From the NCBI RefSeq assembly GCF_003205575.1, contig NZ_PYBW01000109.1:1-64000 (forward strand): a DNA stretch of 64,000 nt. Direction: 5' to 3'. Positions 1 to 7,805 of the stretch are shown one piece after another. The translations under genes and the position numbers were made by a program. Every line of letters begins with the position of its first letter. The first letter of the stretch is position 1. A model generated the notes under the pieces. That model was not told the origin of the DNA. It was given only the letters and a program-made list of their open reading frames with translations, and ran no database searches. The DNA is from Streptomyces tateyamensis (GTDB lineage: Bacteria > Actinomycetota > Actinomycetes > Streptomycetales > Streptomycetaceae).

Positions 1-33
1 GTGCCTCGCGGTGTGCCGGGATCCCTGCCGCGG

Positions 34-195
34 TCAGTCCTGAACGACCTGGTAGATGCCGTAGACGACACCGGGAAGATGGCCGCAGAGCTGGAGCAGG
101 AAGGCCCACAGCACCTTCATGCTCGGGCCCTCCTTGATGAGCACCGCCAGCCACGGCAGGACCAGGCAGAGCAGTACGAGCAGAACCTTCACCAT
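34..195 (-). CDS. YqaE/Pmp3-family small membrane protein
   Basis: A 53-residue protein with two hydrophobic helices (about residues 2-19 and 27-50) separated by a short polar loop, the usual size and layout of the Pmp3/UPF0057 proteolipid family. Members sit in the cytoplasmic membrane and are linked to membrane potential and salt or cold stress. The start is the ATG at 195, preceded on this strand by GAGGAG; longer readings in this frame lose the family fit. It diverges from the small hydrophobic protein at 531. The family call is by eye from hydropathy and length. Confidence 0.8.
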   Translation of the reverse strand: MVKVLLVLLCLVLPWLAVLIKEGPSMKVLWAFLLQLCGHLPGVVYGIYQVVQD

Positions 196-530
196 GATCG
201 CTCCTCGATCTCCTGGGGCAGCCGTGTCGCCGGGACCAGGTCGGGGCGATCCGGCCGAGCATCGTCCGGGCGACGGATGGCCAGGAAGTCCCCGGACTCC
301 GCCCACCGGTCTAGCAGACCCGCATCGGTACCGCGACACCGATCGATTCCGCGAACGGCGTGGCGCCCCGTCACGGGCGGCCGCCCCGAGGCCGGGAAAA
401 CCGCTCGCGGCAGCACAACCGCGGCACGCGTGGGCTGACGGAACACGGGTACACGCTGGGCACAGCGCCCCTGGCCCGGTCCCCCGGGCAACTCCTGGGG
501 GCGCCGAACAGCGTCGAAAAGGAGCCTCCC
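196..530. other. Intergenic region between divergent small genes
   Basis: This stretch of 335 bases holds no gene I can support. It must carry the promoters of the two divergent small membrane protein genes. The only promoter-like element I see is the GNNT-N15-GGGTAC pattern at 428-452. Confidence 0.6.
428..452 (+). promoter_or_regulatory. Candidate SigB-type stress promoter
   Basis: GCGT at 428-431, a 15-base spacer, then GGGTAC at 447-452. This fits the GNNT-N14-16-GGGTAC/T pattern known for Streptomyces SigB-type stress sigma factors. It would give a leader of about 70 bases before the ATG at 531. Short degenerate motifs occur by chance in such GC-rich DNA, so this is only a candidate. 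Confidence 0.35.
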
Positions 531-698
531 ATGCTCGCTCTCGTCCTTGTCCTGCTACTCGCGCTGCTTCTCGGCGGCCTGGGGTTCGCGGTCCACGTGC
601 TGTGGTGGGTGGCACTCGTGGTTCTGGTGTTGTGGGTGCTCGGCTTCGTCTTCCGCGGCGCGGCGGAGGGCGGGCGCAGCCGCTGGTACCGCTGGTAG
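531..698 (+). CDS. Small hydrophobic membrane protein
   Basis: A 55-residue protein almost entirely made of two Leu/Val-rich membrane segments (about residues 1-18 and 22-43), with a short basic C-terminal tail ending SRWYRW. A strong ribosome site (AAAAGGAG) lies 7 bases before the ATG. Short proteins of this type are common in Streptomyces next to stress genes. No biochemical function is recognisable. A hairpin terminator follows directly. Confidence 0.65.
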   Translation: MLALVLVLLLALLLGGLGFAVHVLWWVALVVLVLWVLGFVFRGAAEGGRSRWYRW

Positions 699-728
699 CC
701 GTCGACAGGTCCCACCCGGCCGGCCCGA

Positions 729-764
729 CAGGCGGGCGCTGCCCTCAGCGGCGGCGCCCGCCTG
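729..764 (+). terminator. Rho-independent-type hairpin
   Basis: An 11-bp perfect stem (729-739 with 754-764) with a 14-base loop, followed by CTGTTT. It lies 30 bases after the stop codon of the small membrane protein gene. Confidence 0.6.
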
Positions 765-798
765 CTGTTTCATCGGCCTCACGGTCTTCGTGACCGTC

Positions 799-833
799 CG
801 TCCGACTGACGCCCGTCCGACTGACGCCCGTCT
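799..833. repeat. 15-bp tandem duplication
   Basis: The unit CGTCCGACTGACGCC occurs twice back to back (799-813, 814-828) and a third partial copy begins at 829. It lies between two genes. A similar tandem duplication occurs at 1268-1299. Confidence 0.85.
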
Positions 834-911
834 GCCGCGTCCGGGAGGCCCGCGAACGAGTCGCGTCCTAGATTCGGGGGCGGACGATGCGGCACACCCA
901 GAGGAGGAAAC

Positions 912-1235
912 ATGCCTGCGGGTTCGAGCAAGAAGCGTGAACGGCAGTACGAGCACATCAAGGACAGCGCGCTGGACCGCGGGGAGAGCCGGAAGCGGGC
1001 GGAGGAGATCGCGGCCCGGACCGTGAACAAGGAACGGGCCCGGCACGGCGAGTCGAAGACCGCCAGCCGTTCCTCCACCCACGACATGTCCTCCTCCCGG
1101 CGCGGCGGACTGCACTCCCACTCCGGCTCCCAGGGGCCGACCAAGGAGCAGCTGTACAACGAGGCCAAGCAGCGCAACATCCACGGCCGTTCGAAGATGA
1201 GCAAGAAGGAACTCGCCAGCGCCCTCGGCCACTGA
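912..1235 (+). CDS. Small basic hydrophilic protein (Rho-N/SAP-like C-terminus)
   Basis: A 107-residue, very polar Lys/Arg/Glu-rich protein. The C-terminal part (about residues 75-107, TKEQLYNEAKQRNIHGRSKM and SKKELASAL) resembles the short helix-loop-helix of Rho N-terminal or SAP-like nucleic-acid-binding motifs. Homologues in actinomycetes are often annotated as plasmid stabilisation proteins, without experiment. GAGGAGG precedes the ATG by 4 bases. A nucleic-acid-associated or desiccation/stress role is a guess. Confidence 0.65.
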   Translation: MPAGSSKKRERQYEHIKDSALDRGESRKRAEEIAARTVNKERARHGESKTASRSSTHDMSSSRRGGLHSHSGSQGPTKEQLYNEAKQRNIHGRSKMSKKELASALGH

Positions 1236-1267
1236 CAGCGCCGGCCCACCCGGTGCGCTGCCCCCAC

Positions 1268-1299
1268 GAACGACACGTAGCAAGAACGACACGTAGCAA
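1268..1299. repeat. 16-bp perfect tandem duplication in a leader
   Basis: GAACGACACGTAGCAA occurs twice head to tail (1268-1283, 1284-1299), just before the ATG at 1313. The duplication moves the upstream gene away from the start region but leaves the AAGGA ribosome site intact. Confidence 0.9.
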
Positions 1300-1312
1300 G
1301 AAGGACGATGCG

Positions 1313-1513
1313 ATGAGCACGGACGACACGGGTACCCGCGACGAGAACGACGCCTCGAGGGAGGACGGCGGCAAGGTACGGGAGCGGTCCGCGGAGGAGC
1401 GCAGCATCACGGCGCCCACCCCGAAGGATGTCCGGGCCAAGGCCGAGGCGGGCAAGAGCGACGAGGACGGCGAGGAGCCCAAGCCGCCCGCCGCCGACAC
1501 CCAGGCGCCCTGA
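1313..1513 (+). CDS. Small acidic, probably disordered protein
   Basis: A 66-residue hydrophilic protein rich in Asp, Glu, Lys and Pro with no hydrophobic core, so probably disordered. The ATG at 1313 is preceded by AAGGA; the reading frame extends further upstream but without a ribosome site. It follows the basic small protein at 912 and precedes a strong bidirectional hairpin. Function unknown. Confidence 0.5.
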   Translation: MSTDDTGTRDENDASREDGGKVRERSAEERSITAPTPKDVRAKAEAGKSDEDGEEPKPPAADTQAP

Positions 1514-1531
1514 CCGCCGGCAGCGCCACTG

Positions 1532-1568
1532 CCGCCCCCTGTCTCCCGGGCCGGGAGACAGGGGGCGG
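1532..1568. terminator. Strong 18-bp stem hairpin
   Basis: A perfect 18-bp stem (1532-1549 with 1551-1568) centred on base 1550, immediately after the stop codon of the small acidic protein. In practice the centre opens to a few bases of loop. It would stop transcription in both directions. Confidence 0.8.
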
Positions 1569-1570
1569 CG

Positions 1571-1912
1571 TCCGCTCCGACGGCGCGCTTGCCGAACCAG
1601 TGACCGGCGTGCGCTCCGACGGCGAAGACGCCGACCGATGCCACGATGCCGATCACGCCCAGAGCCCTGAGCCGGGAGGGGCCCAGCCCCGGTGCCGGTA
1701 CCGGCGTGCCGCGCGACTTGGCCCGGATCGCGGAAGGGCTCGGCTGCGACCTCCTCATGGTTTCCGACCACGACGGACGGCCTGCCGGGCACCGCCACCG
1801 CCACCGCCACCGCGTACGGTTCGCCTCCGCTGCTTGTCCGCGGCGGCGCAGGACCCCGCCCGCCCCCGGCGCCTAGGTTCACCGGAACCGCAGGACGGCG
1901 AGAGGGGCATGC
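1571..1912. other. Intergenic stretch, possible gene remnants
   Basis: No intact gene. On the plus strand, around 1690-1790, a short run reads LARIAEGLGCDLLMVSDHDG, faintly like the N-terminal strand-helix of a luciferase-like monooxygenase. On the minus strand, around 1660-1580, a hydrophobic run GVIGIVASVGVFAVGAHAGH reads like one membrane helix. Both lack a credible start, stop and ribosome site. A CCACCG hexamer repeat lies at 1791-1813. Confidence 0.4.
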
Positions 1913-3190
1913 GTGAACTGGCTTATCCACGACTACCGCGAGGACGATCTGGCCGGCGTCGTGCACCTGATCGACAGCACGGCGGAGCTCGGCCAGGAGT
2001 CGGTGTTCTCACTGGCCGAGTGCATCACGGCCCTGACGGAGCGTCAGCCCGCGGTCGTCGCGGTGCACGGCTCGGTGCCGGTCGGGGCCGCGGTGGCCCA
2101 GGTGGGCGGCGAGCGGGCCTGGGTGATGCGGATCGCCATCCACCCGGCGTGGCGGGGCCGCGGCCTGGCCAGCGCCCTGCTGCGCGAGCTGGAGCGCCGA
2201 CTCGTGCAGGCGCGGGTGCGGCGGATCGCCTACGTACTCCCGCAGGAGGAACTGCTCGGGGACGGGCTGCACAACGCCGGTTACGTGCGGCGCCCGGCCG
2301 TCGCGTACTTCGAGAAGACGGAACCCGCCTCGGGCGGATCGGCGGACGTGCTGGCGGACCTCGGCGGGCGGCTGCTGCCGTCGGGCCTGTGGGACGCGGT
2401 GGCCGGGATGGCCGCCGAGAAGGCGCTGATCGAGCGGCGCGTGGTGCTGCCGTTGGCCGAGCCGGAGCGGGCGGCCCGACACGGCGTCCAACCACCGCGC
2501 GCCATCGCCCTGTTCGGCCCGCCCGGAACCGGCAAGACCACCTTCGCCCGGGCGGTGGCCTCCCGGCTGGGCTGGCCGTTCGTGGAGCTGCTGCCCTCCC
2601 GGCTGGCCGACGAGGGCAGTCTGGCGGCCGGGCTGCGCGAGGCCTTCGCCCAGATCGCCGAGCTGGAACGGGTGCTGGTCTTCATCGACGAGGTCGAGGA
2701 GATCGCGCCGGTCCGCACCGGCAGCTCGGCGATGCACGGGGTCACCAACGAACTGCTCAAGCTGATCCCCGGGTTCCGGGAGCGCGGCGAGCGGCTGCTG
2801 GTCTGCGCCACCAACTCGGTGCGGTCCCTGGATCCGGCGTTCCTGCGCCCGGGGCGGTTCGACTACGTGATCCCGATCGGCACGCCCGACCAGGAGGCGC
2901 GCCGGGCGATCTGGTCCCGGTTCACCGGCCACGACGCCGCGGTGGACGTGGCGGCGCTGGTAGCCGCGAGCGAGCTGTTCACGCCGGCCGACATCGGGCA
3001 CGCGGCGCGGACCGCGGCCCAGGCGGCCTTCGAGCGCGACCTCGCCGCCGAGCGGGCCGGAGCCGATCCGCTGCCCGCCGGGGCGAGCACCGACGACTTC
3101 CGCGCCGCACTCGCCCAGTGCCGGCGGACCGTCACCAGCGAGATGGTCGAGGAGTTCACCCAGGACATCGCCTCCCACGGCCGGGTGTGA
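1913..3190 (+). CDS. GNAT acetyltransferase-AAA+ ATPase fusion
   Basis: A 425-residue two-domain protein. Residues about 3-135 form a GNAT fold with the acetyl-CoA loop region IHPAWRGRGLA (76-86). Residues about 190-400 form a CDC48/FtsH-like AAA+ module: Walker A GPPGTGKTT (202-210), Walker B VLVFIDEVEE (254-263), sensor CATNSV, and arginine-finger region RPGRFDYVI. The GTG start at 1913 follows AGAGGGG; an ATG at 1909 is out of frame. The AAA+ part probably acts as a hexamer that remodels a partner, while the GNAT part may acetylate it or act as a sensor. The substrate is unknown. It stands alone, with no operon partner. Confidence 0.85.
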   Translation: MNWLIHDYREDDLAGVVHLIDSTAELGQESVFSLAECITALTERQPAVVAVHGSVPVGAAVAQVGGERAWVMRIAIHPAWRGRGLASALLRELERRLVQARVRRIAYVLPQEELLGDGLHNAGYVRRPAVAYFEKTEPASGGSADVLADLGGRLLPSGLWDAVAGMAAEKALIERRVVLPLAEPERAARHGVQPPRAIALFGPPGTGKTTFARAVASRLGWPFVELLPSRLADEGSLAAGLREAFAQIAELERVLVFIDEVEEIAPVRTGSSAMHGVTNELLKLIPGFRERGERLLVCATNSVRSLDPAFLRPGRFDYVIPIGTPDQEARRAIWSRFTGHDAAVDVAALVAASELFTPADIGHAARTAAQAAFERDLAAERAGADPLPAGASTDDFRAALAQCRRTVTSEMVEEFTQDIASHGRV

Positions 3191-3546
3191 GCCCGTCGAC
3201 CGGACGGGGCCGAGCCCGGCGACCGGACCGGCGGCACCCTGACCGCCGCCCGGCGCGCATCGCCTCCTGTGCTGGGCCCGCTGGCTGACGGGCCGTCAGT
3301 CGTGCCGGTCCCGACCGCCCGGTCGGCGCCACCTGGCGCGGGGCGCCCGGGGGTACGGCGAGCCGGAGCTAGACGGCGCGGGGGCGGCGGCGGATCGGGC
3401 CGGCCGCTCCCCAGACTCGCGGGTGTGCGGTGCGCTGCACTGGAGGTCCTCCCAGTTCCGGTGTTCGTGGACGTCCCGGACGTTATTTGCGGCCCGTCTG
3501 ACGCCTGTAAGATCACCGCAACATGTCCGAATGCGAACGGTGAGTG
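3191..3546. other. Intergenic region upstream of the SARP gene
   Basis: 356 bases without a credible gene. It holds an inverted repeat CTGACG-GGC-CGTCAG (3285-3299) after the AAA+ gene and a candidate promoter (3486-3513) for the SARP regulator. The last 100 bases are less GC-rich than their surroundings, as expected for a promoter. Confidence 0.6.
3486..3513 (+). promoter_or_regulatory. Candidate promoter of the SARP regulator gene
   Basis: TTTGCG (3486-3491), a 16-base spacer and TAAGAT (3508-3513) preceded by TG, an extended -10 pattern. Transcription would start near 3520, giving a leader of about 27 bases. The -35 match is weak. Confidence 0.4.
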
Positions 3547-6501
3547 ATGAGCGAGCGGCCCGAGCCCGTGCGTTTCAACCTGCTGGGGCCCGTGAGCGTC
3601 ACAGTCGGTGACGGCGAGGTGGTACTGCCCTCGGGGATCCCGCGCACCGTGCTGGTGCTGCTGCTGGTGCACGCGAACCGGGTGGTGCCGGCCGAACAGC
3701 TGGCGTCCGCGGTCTGGGGCGAGCAGCGCCCCGCCGCGGCCGGGCCGGGGCTGCGCAACCACGTGCTGCGCCTGCGGCGGATGCTCGGCGAGGAGGCGGG
3801 GCAGCGGCTGCGCACCGTGGCACCGGGCTACCTGGTCGCGGTGCACCCCGGCGAGCTGGACGTGGAGCGCTTCCTGGACGGGTGCCGGCTCGGCGCGCAG
3901 CAACTGCGGGCGGGCGAGGTCGCCACCGCCCGGCAGACCCTGAGCAGCGCCCTGGAGCTGTGGCGCGGCGACCCGTTCACCGACCTGCCGGCCGGCCTGG
4001 ACGGCGCCGCCCGGGCCCACCAGCTCGACGAGACCCGGATGAAGGCCTGGCAGGACCGGGTCGACGCGGACCTGGCCCTGGGCCGGCACCGCGAGCTGGT
4101 CGCCGAACTGCGCGGCCTCACCCAGGCCCACCCGCTGCGCGAGGCGCTGCACGGCCAGCTGATGGTGGCGCTGTACGGGGCGGACCGCCAGGCCGAGGCG
4201 CTGGCCGTCTACCAGGAGCTGCGCACCCGGCTGGTCGCCGAGCTCGGCGTCGAGCCCTCGGCCCAGGTCGCGGAGCTGCAGCAGCGGATCCTCGCCGCGG
4301 ACCCCACGCTGCTCGAACCGGCGGTGCCGGGCGCGGCGGCGCAGGGTGGCGAACCGGCCCCGGCCGCCCAGCCCGCCCCGGCCGCCCCCGCCTACACCCC
4401 GCGCAACAGCCTGCCGCGCGACGTCGCCGACTTCACCGGCCGCGGCGCGGAGACCGACCGCCTGCTGACGGCCGCGGCCGCACCGGCCACCAACGCCGTG
4501 GTGATCTCCGCGATCGACGGGATGGCCGGGGTCGGCAAGACCGCGCTGGCCGTGCACGTCGCGCACACCCTGGCGCCGCGCTACGCCGACGGCCAGCTCT
4601 TCATCGACCTGCACGGCTTCACCCCCGGCCACACCCCGCTGGACCCCGGCACCGCGCTGGCCCGCCTGCTGCGCGCCGTCGGCGTGCGGGAGGAGGCACT
4701 GCCCGCGGACCCCGAGGAGCGCGCGCTGCTGTGGCGCAGCGAGGCGGCCGAGCGCCGGCTGCTGATCGTGCTGGACAACGCCGTGGACGCCGCACAGGTC
4801 CGCCCGCTGCTGCCCGGCTCCCCCGGCAGCCTGGTGCTGGTCACCTCACGGCGCCGGATGCCCGCGCTGGCCGGCGCCGGCGCACTCTCGCTGGACGTGC
4901 TCGACCAGGAGGCGGCCGTCGCCCTGTTCGGCCAGATCTGCGGGCCGGACCGGATCGCCGGCGAGGAGGCGGCGGTCGCCGAGATCGTCCACCTCTGCGG
5001 CCACCTGCCGCTGGCCATCCGGATCACCGCCGCCCGCCTGGCGCACCGCAGCTCCTGGACCCCGTCCCACCTGCTGGCCCGGCTGCGCGACCGGATCAGC
5101 CTGGCCAACGAGTTCCGCACCCAGGACCAGAGCGTGGCCGCGGCCTTCGCCGTCTCCTACCACGCGCTCGCCCCCGACCAGCAGCGGCTCTTCCGCCTGG
5201 CGGGCCTGCACCCCGGCGACGACTTCTCCGCCTATGCCCTGGCGGCCCTGGCCGACCTCCCGCTGGCCGAGACCGAGGACCTGGTCGACGAGCTGCACGG
5301 CCACCACCTGCTGATCGAGCGCTCGCCGGGCCGCTTCACCTTCCACGACCTGCTGCGCCAGCACGCGCACGGCCTGGCGGAGTCAGAGGAGTCGCCGGCC
5401 GGTCAGCAGGCCGCGCTGGAGCGGCTCTTCGACTACTACAACCACACCGCCGCGGCCGCGGCCGACCTGCTCTACCCGCACGAGGCGCACCGGCGCCCGC
5501 ACCCCCCGAAGCCCGCCACGCCCGTCGACCGCCTGCGCACCGAGGAGGACGCCCAGGCCTGGCTGGAGATCGAGCTGACCAACCTGCTCAGCGCCGGCAC
5601 CCACCCCGCCGCGGCCGCCACCCGGCACTGCAGCGACCTGTCCGGCATCCTGGCCCGCTACCTGGAGTACCAGGGGCACTACAGCAGGTCCCTGGTACTG
5701 CACACCGCGGCCGCCGAGGCCACCGCGACCGCCGGGGACCCGGCGGGGCACGCCACCGCCCAGACCAACCTGGCCGGCTCGCTCTGGCTGCTGGGCCGCT
5801 ACCCGGACGCCATCGACGCCTTCCAGGCCGCGCTGCGCGACTTCCGGAGCATAGGGGACCAGGCCGGGGAGCGCCGGGTACTGACCAACCTCGGGGTGAC
5901 CTACGCCCACCTGAGCCGCTATCAGGAGTCGCTGGAGCACCTGACCGGGGCGCTGGCCGCCTACCGCGAGGCGGGCGACCGGGCGGGCCAGGTGATCGTG
6001 CTGAACAACCTCGGCTCGGTCTGCGAGCACATCGAGGACTTCGCGCAGGCGGTCGAGTACCACCAGCAGACCCTCACGCTGGCCCGGGAGGTCGGCGACC
6101 AGGTGTCCGAAGGCCGGGCGCTGGGCAACATCGGCATCTCGCTGAACCGCCTGGACCGACCCCTCGAGGCCCTGGAGTTCCTGCACCAGGCGCTGGAGTC
6201 GGCCCACAGCTCCGGCGACCGGATCCGCCTGCTGGTGGCACTGAACGGCCTGGGCGACGTCGAGCGGGCGACCGATCCCGCCCAGGCGCTGGCCCGCCAC
6301 CAGCAGGCCCGCGACATCAGCGCCCAGATCGGCGACCGGTTCACGCTGGCCGGCTGCCAGCTGCGGATCGGCGACGACCACCAGGCGATGGGCGAGCACG
6401 CGCTGGCCCGGGCGGCGTGGGAGCTGAGCGCCGCGCTGTACACCGAACTGAGCGCGAGCTCCCAACTGGAGGCGGTCCGCGCCCGACTTGACGGACCGTA
6501 A
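3547..6501 (+). CDS. AfsR/SARP-type regulator with NB-ARC and TPR domains
   Basis: A 984-residue transcription regulator. Residues about 5-95 are an OmpR-like winged helix (FNLLGPVSV, then LRNHVLRLRRML), 95-250 the bacterial transcriptional activation domain (DPFTDLPAGLDGAARAHQL, AVYQELRTRLVAELGVEPS), about 285-560 an NB-ARC ATPase with Walker A GMAGVGKTALA near 320-330, and about 640-980 TPR repeats typified by ALGNIGISLNRLDRPLEALE. This is the layout of AfsR-class large SARPs, which activate antibiotic or global secondary metabolism by binding direct repeats near -35 sites. ATG at 3547; a GTG one codon earlier is possible. It lies 6 kb from the first NRPS gene, so a link to the cluster is possible but not shown. 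Confidence 0.9.
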   Translation: MSERPEPVRFNLLGPVSVTVGDGEVVLPSGIPRTVLVLLLVHANRVVPAEQLASAVWGEQRPAAAGPGLRNHVLRLRRMLGEEAGQRLRTVAPGYLVAVHPGELDVERFLDGCRLGAQQLRAGEVATARQTLSSALELWRGDPFTDLPAGLDGAARAHQLDETRMKAWQDRVDADLALGRHRELVAELRGLTQAHPLREALHGQLMVALYGADRQAEALAVYQELRTRLVAELGVEPSAQVAELQQRILAADPTLLEPAVPGAAAQGGEPAPAAQPAPAAPAYTPRNSLPRDVADFTGRGAETDRLLTAAAAPATNAVVISAIDGMAGVGKTALAVHVAHTLAPRYADGQLFIDLHGFTPGHTPLDPGTALARLLRAVGVREEALPADPEERALLWRSEAAERRLLIVLDNAVDAAQVRPLLPGSPGSLVLVTSRRRMPALAGAGALSLDVLDQEAAVALFGQICGPDRIAGEEAAVAEIVHLCGHLPLAIRITAARLAHRSSWTPSHLLARLRDRISLANEFRTQDQSVAAAFAVSYHALAPDQQRLFRLAGLHPGDDFSAYALAALADLPLAETEDLVDELHGHHLLIERSPGRFTFHDLLRQHAHGLAESEESPAGQQAALERLFDYYNHTAAAAADLLYPHEAHRRPHPPKPATPVDRLRTEEDAQAWLEIELTNLLSAGTHPAAAATRHCSDLSGILARYLEYQGHYSRSLVLHTAAAEATATAGDPAGHATAQTNLAGSLWLLGRYPDAIDAFQAALRDFRSIGDQAGERRVLTNLGVTYAHLSRYQESLEHLTGALAAYREAGDRAGQVIVLNNLGSVCEHIEDFAQAVEYHQQTLTLAREVGDQVSEGRALGNIGISLNRLDRPLEALEFLHQALESAHSSGDRIRLLVALNGLGDVERATDPAQALARHQQARDISAQIGDRFTLAGCQLRIGDDHQAMGEHALARAAWELSAALYTELSASSQLEAVRARLDGP

Positions 6502-6625
6502 CCTCTTACGGGTCTCTTTCCCACTGCTTACGTGGTGCTGTCGATCACCCGTCCGGGCTGTCCCGGCCGCTCGGCCGGCGGCAGGGTGGTGCTCACGAAG
6601 TCCCCTTCCTACCCAGGAGCTTGGT

Positions 6626-7723
6626 GTGCTGACCCCTGCTAAGAAGCCGCGCCGCCGGACCGCCCTGGCCGTTGCCGCGGTGCTCGGCGCCGCGCTGGCC
6701 GGCCTCGCCACCCCCGGCGTCGCGGCCGCCTCCACCGAGCGCGCGGCCACCGTCTACACGCTCTCCAACTCGGCGGCCGGCAACAGCGTGCTGGCCTTCC
6801 GCGACCTGGGCGGCGTGCTGACCCCGGCCGGCTCCTACCCCACCGGCGGCCTCGGCTCGGGCGCCGGGCTCGGCTCCCAGGGCGCGGTGGTGCCGGCCGA
6901 CCACGGCCGGCTGCTGCTTGCCGTCAACGCCGGTTCGAACTCGGTGACCGCGCTGCGCGTGGCCCGCGACGGCGGCCTGACCGCGGTCTCCACCGCCCCC
7001 TCCGGCGGCACCGACCCGGTGAGCGTGACCGTCCACGGGGACCTGGTCTACGTCCTCGACGCCGGCAGCGCCACGATCGCCGGCTTCCGCCTGCAGCACG
7101 GCTCCCTGGTCCCGCTGGCCGGCTCGAACCGCGCGCTGTCGGCGGGTGCGGCCGGGGCGGCCGAGGTCGCCTTCTCCCCCGACGGCCGCCGACTGGTCGT
7201 CACCGAGAAGGGCAGCAACGCGCTCGACACCTTCACCGTGGACCGCCACGGGCTGGCCTCCGCGGCCGCCCGCACCGCCTCGGCGGCCGCGGTCCCGTTC
7301 GGTTTCGACTTCGACGACCGCGGCAACGCGGTGGTCTCGGACGCTGCGGCCAGCGCCGTCACCACCTACTCCCTCGCCTCCGGCACCGCCCGCCAGCTGT
7401 CCTATTTGCCGGACGGCGGCGGCGCGGCCTGCTGGCTGGTGGTCTCGCACCGCACCGACACCGCCTACGTGGCCAACGCCGCCACCGGCACCATCTCCAC
7501 CTACCTGGTCCGCGACGGCGCCCTGACCCTGACCGCCCCCGTCGCCGCCACCGTAGGCGGCCACCCCACCGACGAGGCGCTCGGCCGCGGCGACGTGCTC
7601 TACGTCCGCGACGCGACCGGCAACCGCCTGCAGGCCGTCCGCTTCGGCGCCGGTGGTGCGCAGGTCGTCAACGCCCCGGCGGTGCTGCCGGCGAGCGCGG
7701 CGGGTGTGGCGGTGGCCAGGTAG
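6626..7723 (+). CDS. Secreted beta-propeller (lactonase-like) protein
   Basis: A 365-residue exported protein. Residues 1-34 are a signal peptide (basic KKPRRR, hydrophobic core, AAAS cleavage region). The rest is a seven-bladed-propeller-like series of repeats of the type SPDGRRLVVTEKGSNALDTF and HRTDTAYVANAATGTIST, as in 6-phosphogluconolactonase and YncE-like families. The GTG at 6626 was chosen because CAGGAG lies 7 bases upstream and the signal peptide starts there. No catalytic residues can be assigned, so 'lactonase' describes only the fold. It converges on the GH92 gene and shares a terminator with it. Confidence 0.8.
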   Translation: MLTPAKKPRRRTALAVAAVLGAALAGLATPGVAAASTERAATVYTLSNSAAGNSVLAFRDLGGVLTPAGSYPTGGLGSGAGLGSQGAVVPADHGRLLLAVNAGSNSVTALRVARDGGLTAVSTAPSGGTDPVSVTVHGDLVYVLDAGSATIAGFRLQHGSLVPLAGSNRALSAGAAGAAEVAFSPDGRRLVVTEKGSNALDTFTVDRHGLASAAARTASAAAVPFGFDFDDRGNAVVSDAAASAVTTYSLASGTARQLSYLPDGGGAACWLVVSHRTDTAYVANAATGTISTYLVRDGALTLTAPVAATVGGHPTDEALGRGDVLYVRDATGNRLQAVRFGAGGAQVVNAPAVLPASAAGVAVAR

Positions 7724-7740
7724 CTGCTGCCTGACCTGCG

Positions 7741-7784
7741 GGAGCCCCGCCGCGGCCGGTTCGCACCGGTCGCGGCGGGGCTCC
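7741..7784. terminator. Bidirectional terminator between convergent genes
   Basis: A 20-bp stem: 7741-7754 pairs perfectly with 7771-7784, extended inward by a G-U pair and five further pairs, with loop TCGC (7761-7764). It lies between the convergent beta-propeller and GH92 genes. Confidence 0.85.
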
Positions 7785-7805
7785 TGTTCCCGCGTGCTGT
7801 CCGTG

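Noticed and set aside
1600..1912. Luciferase-like or membrane protein gene
   Set aside because: Only fragments of family-like sequence, no ribosome site, no consistent start or stop; at most decayed remnants.
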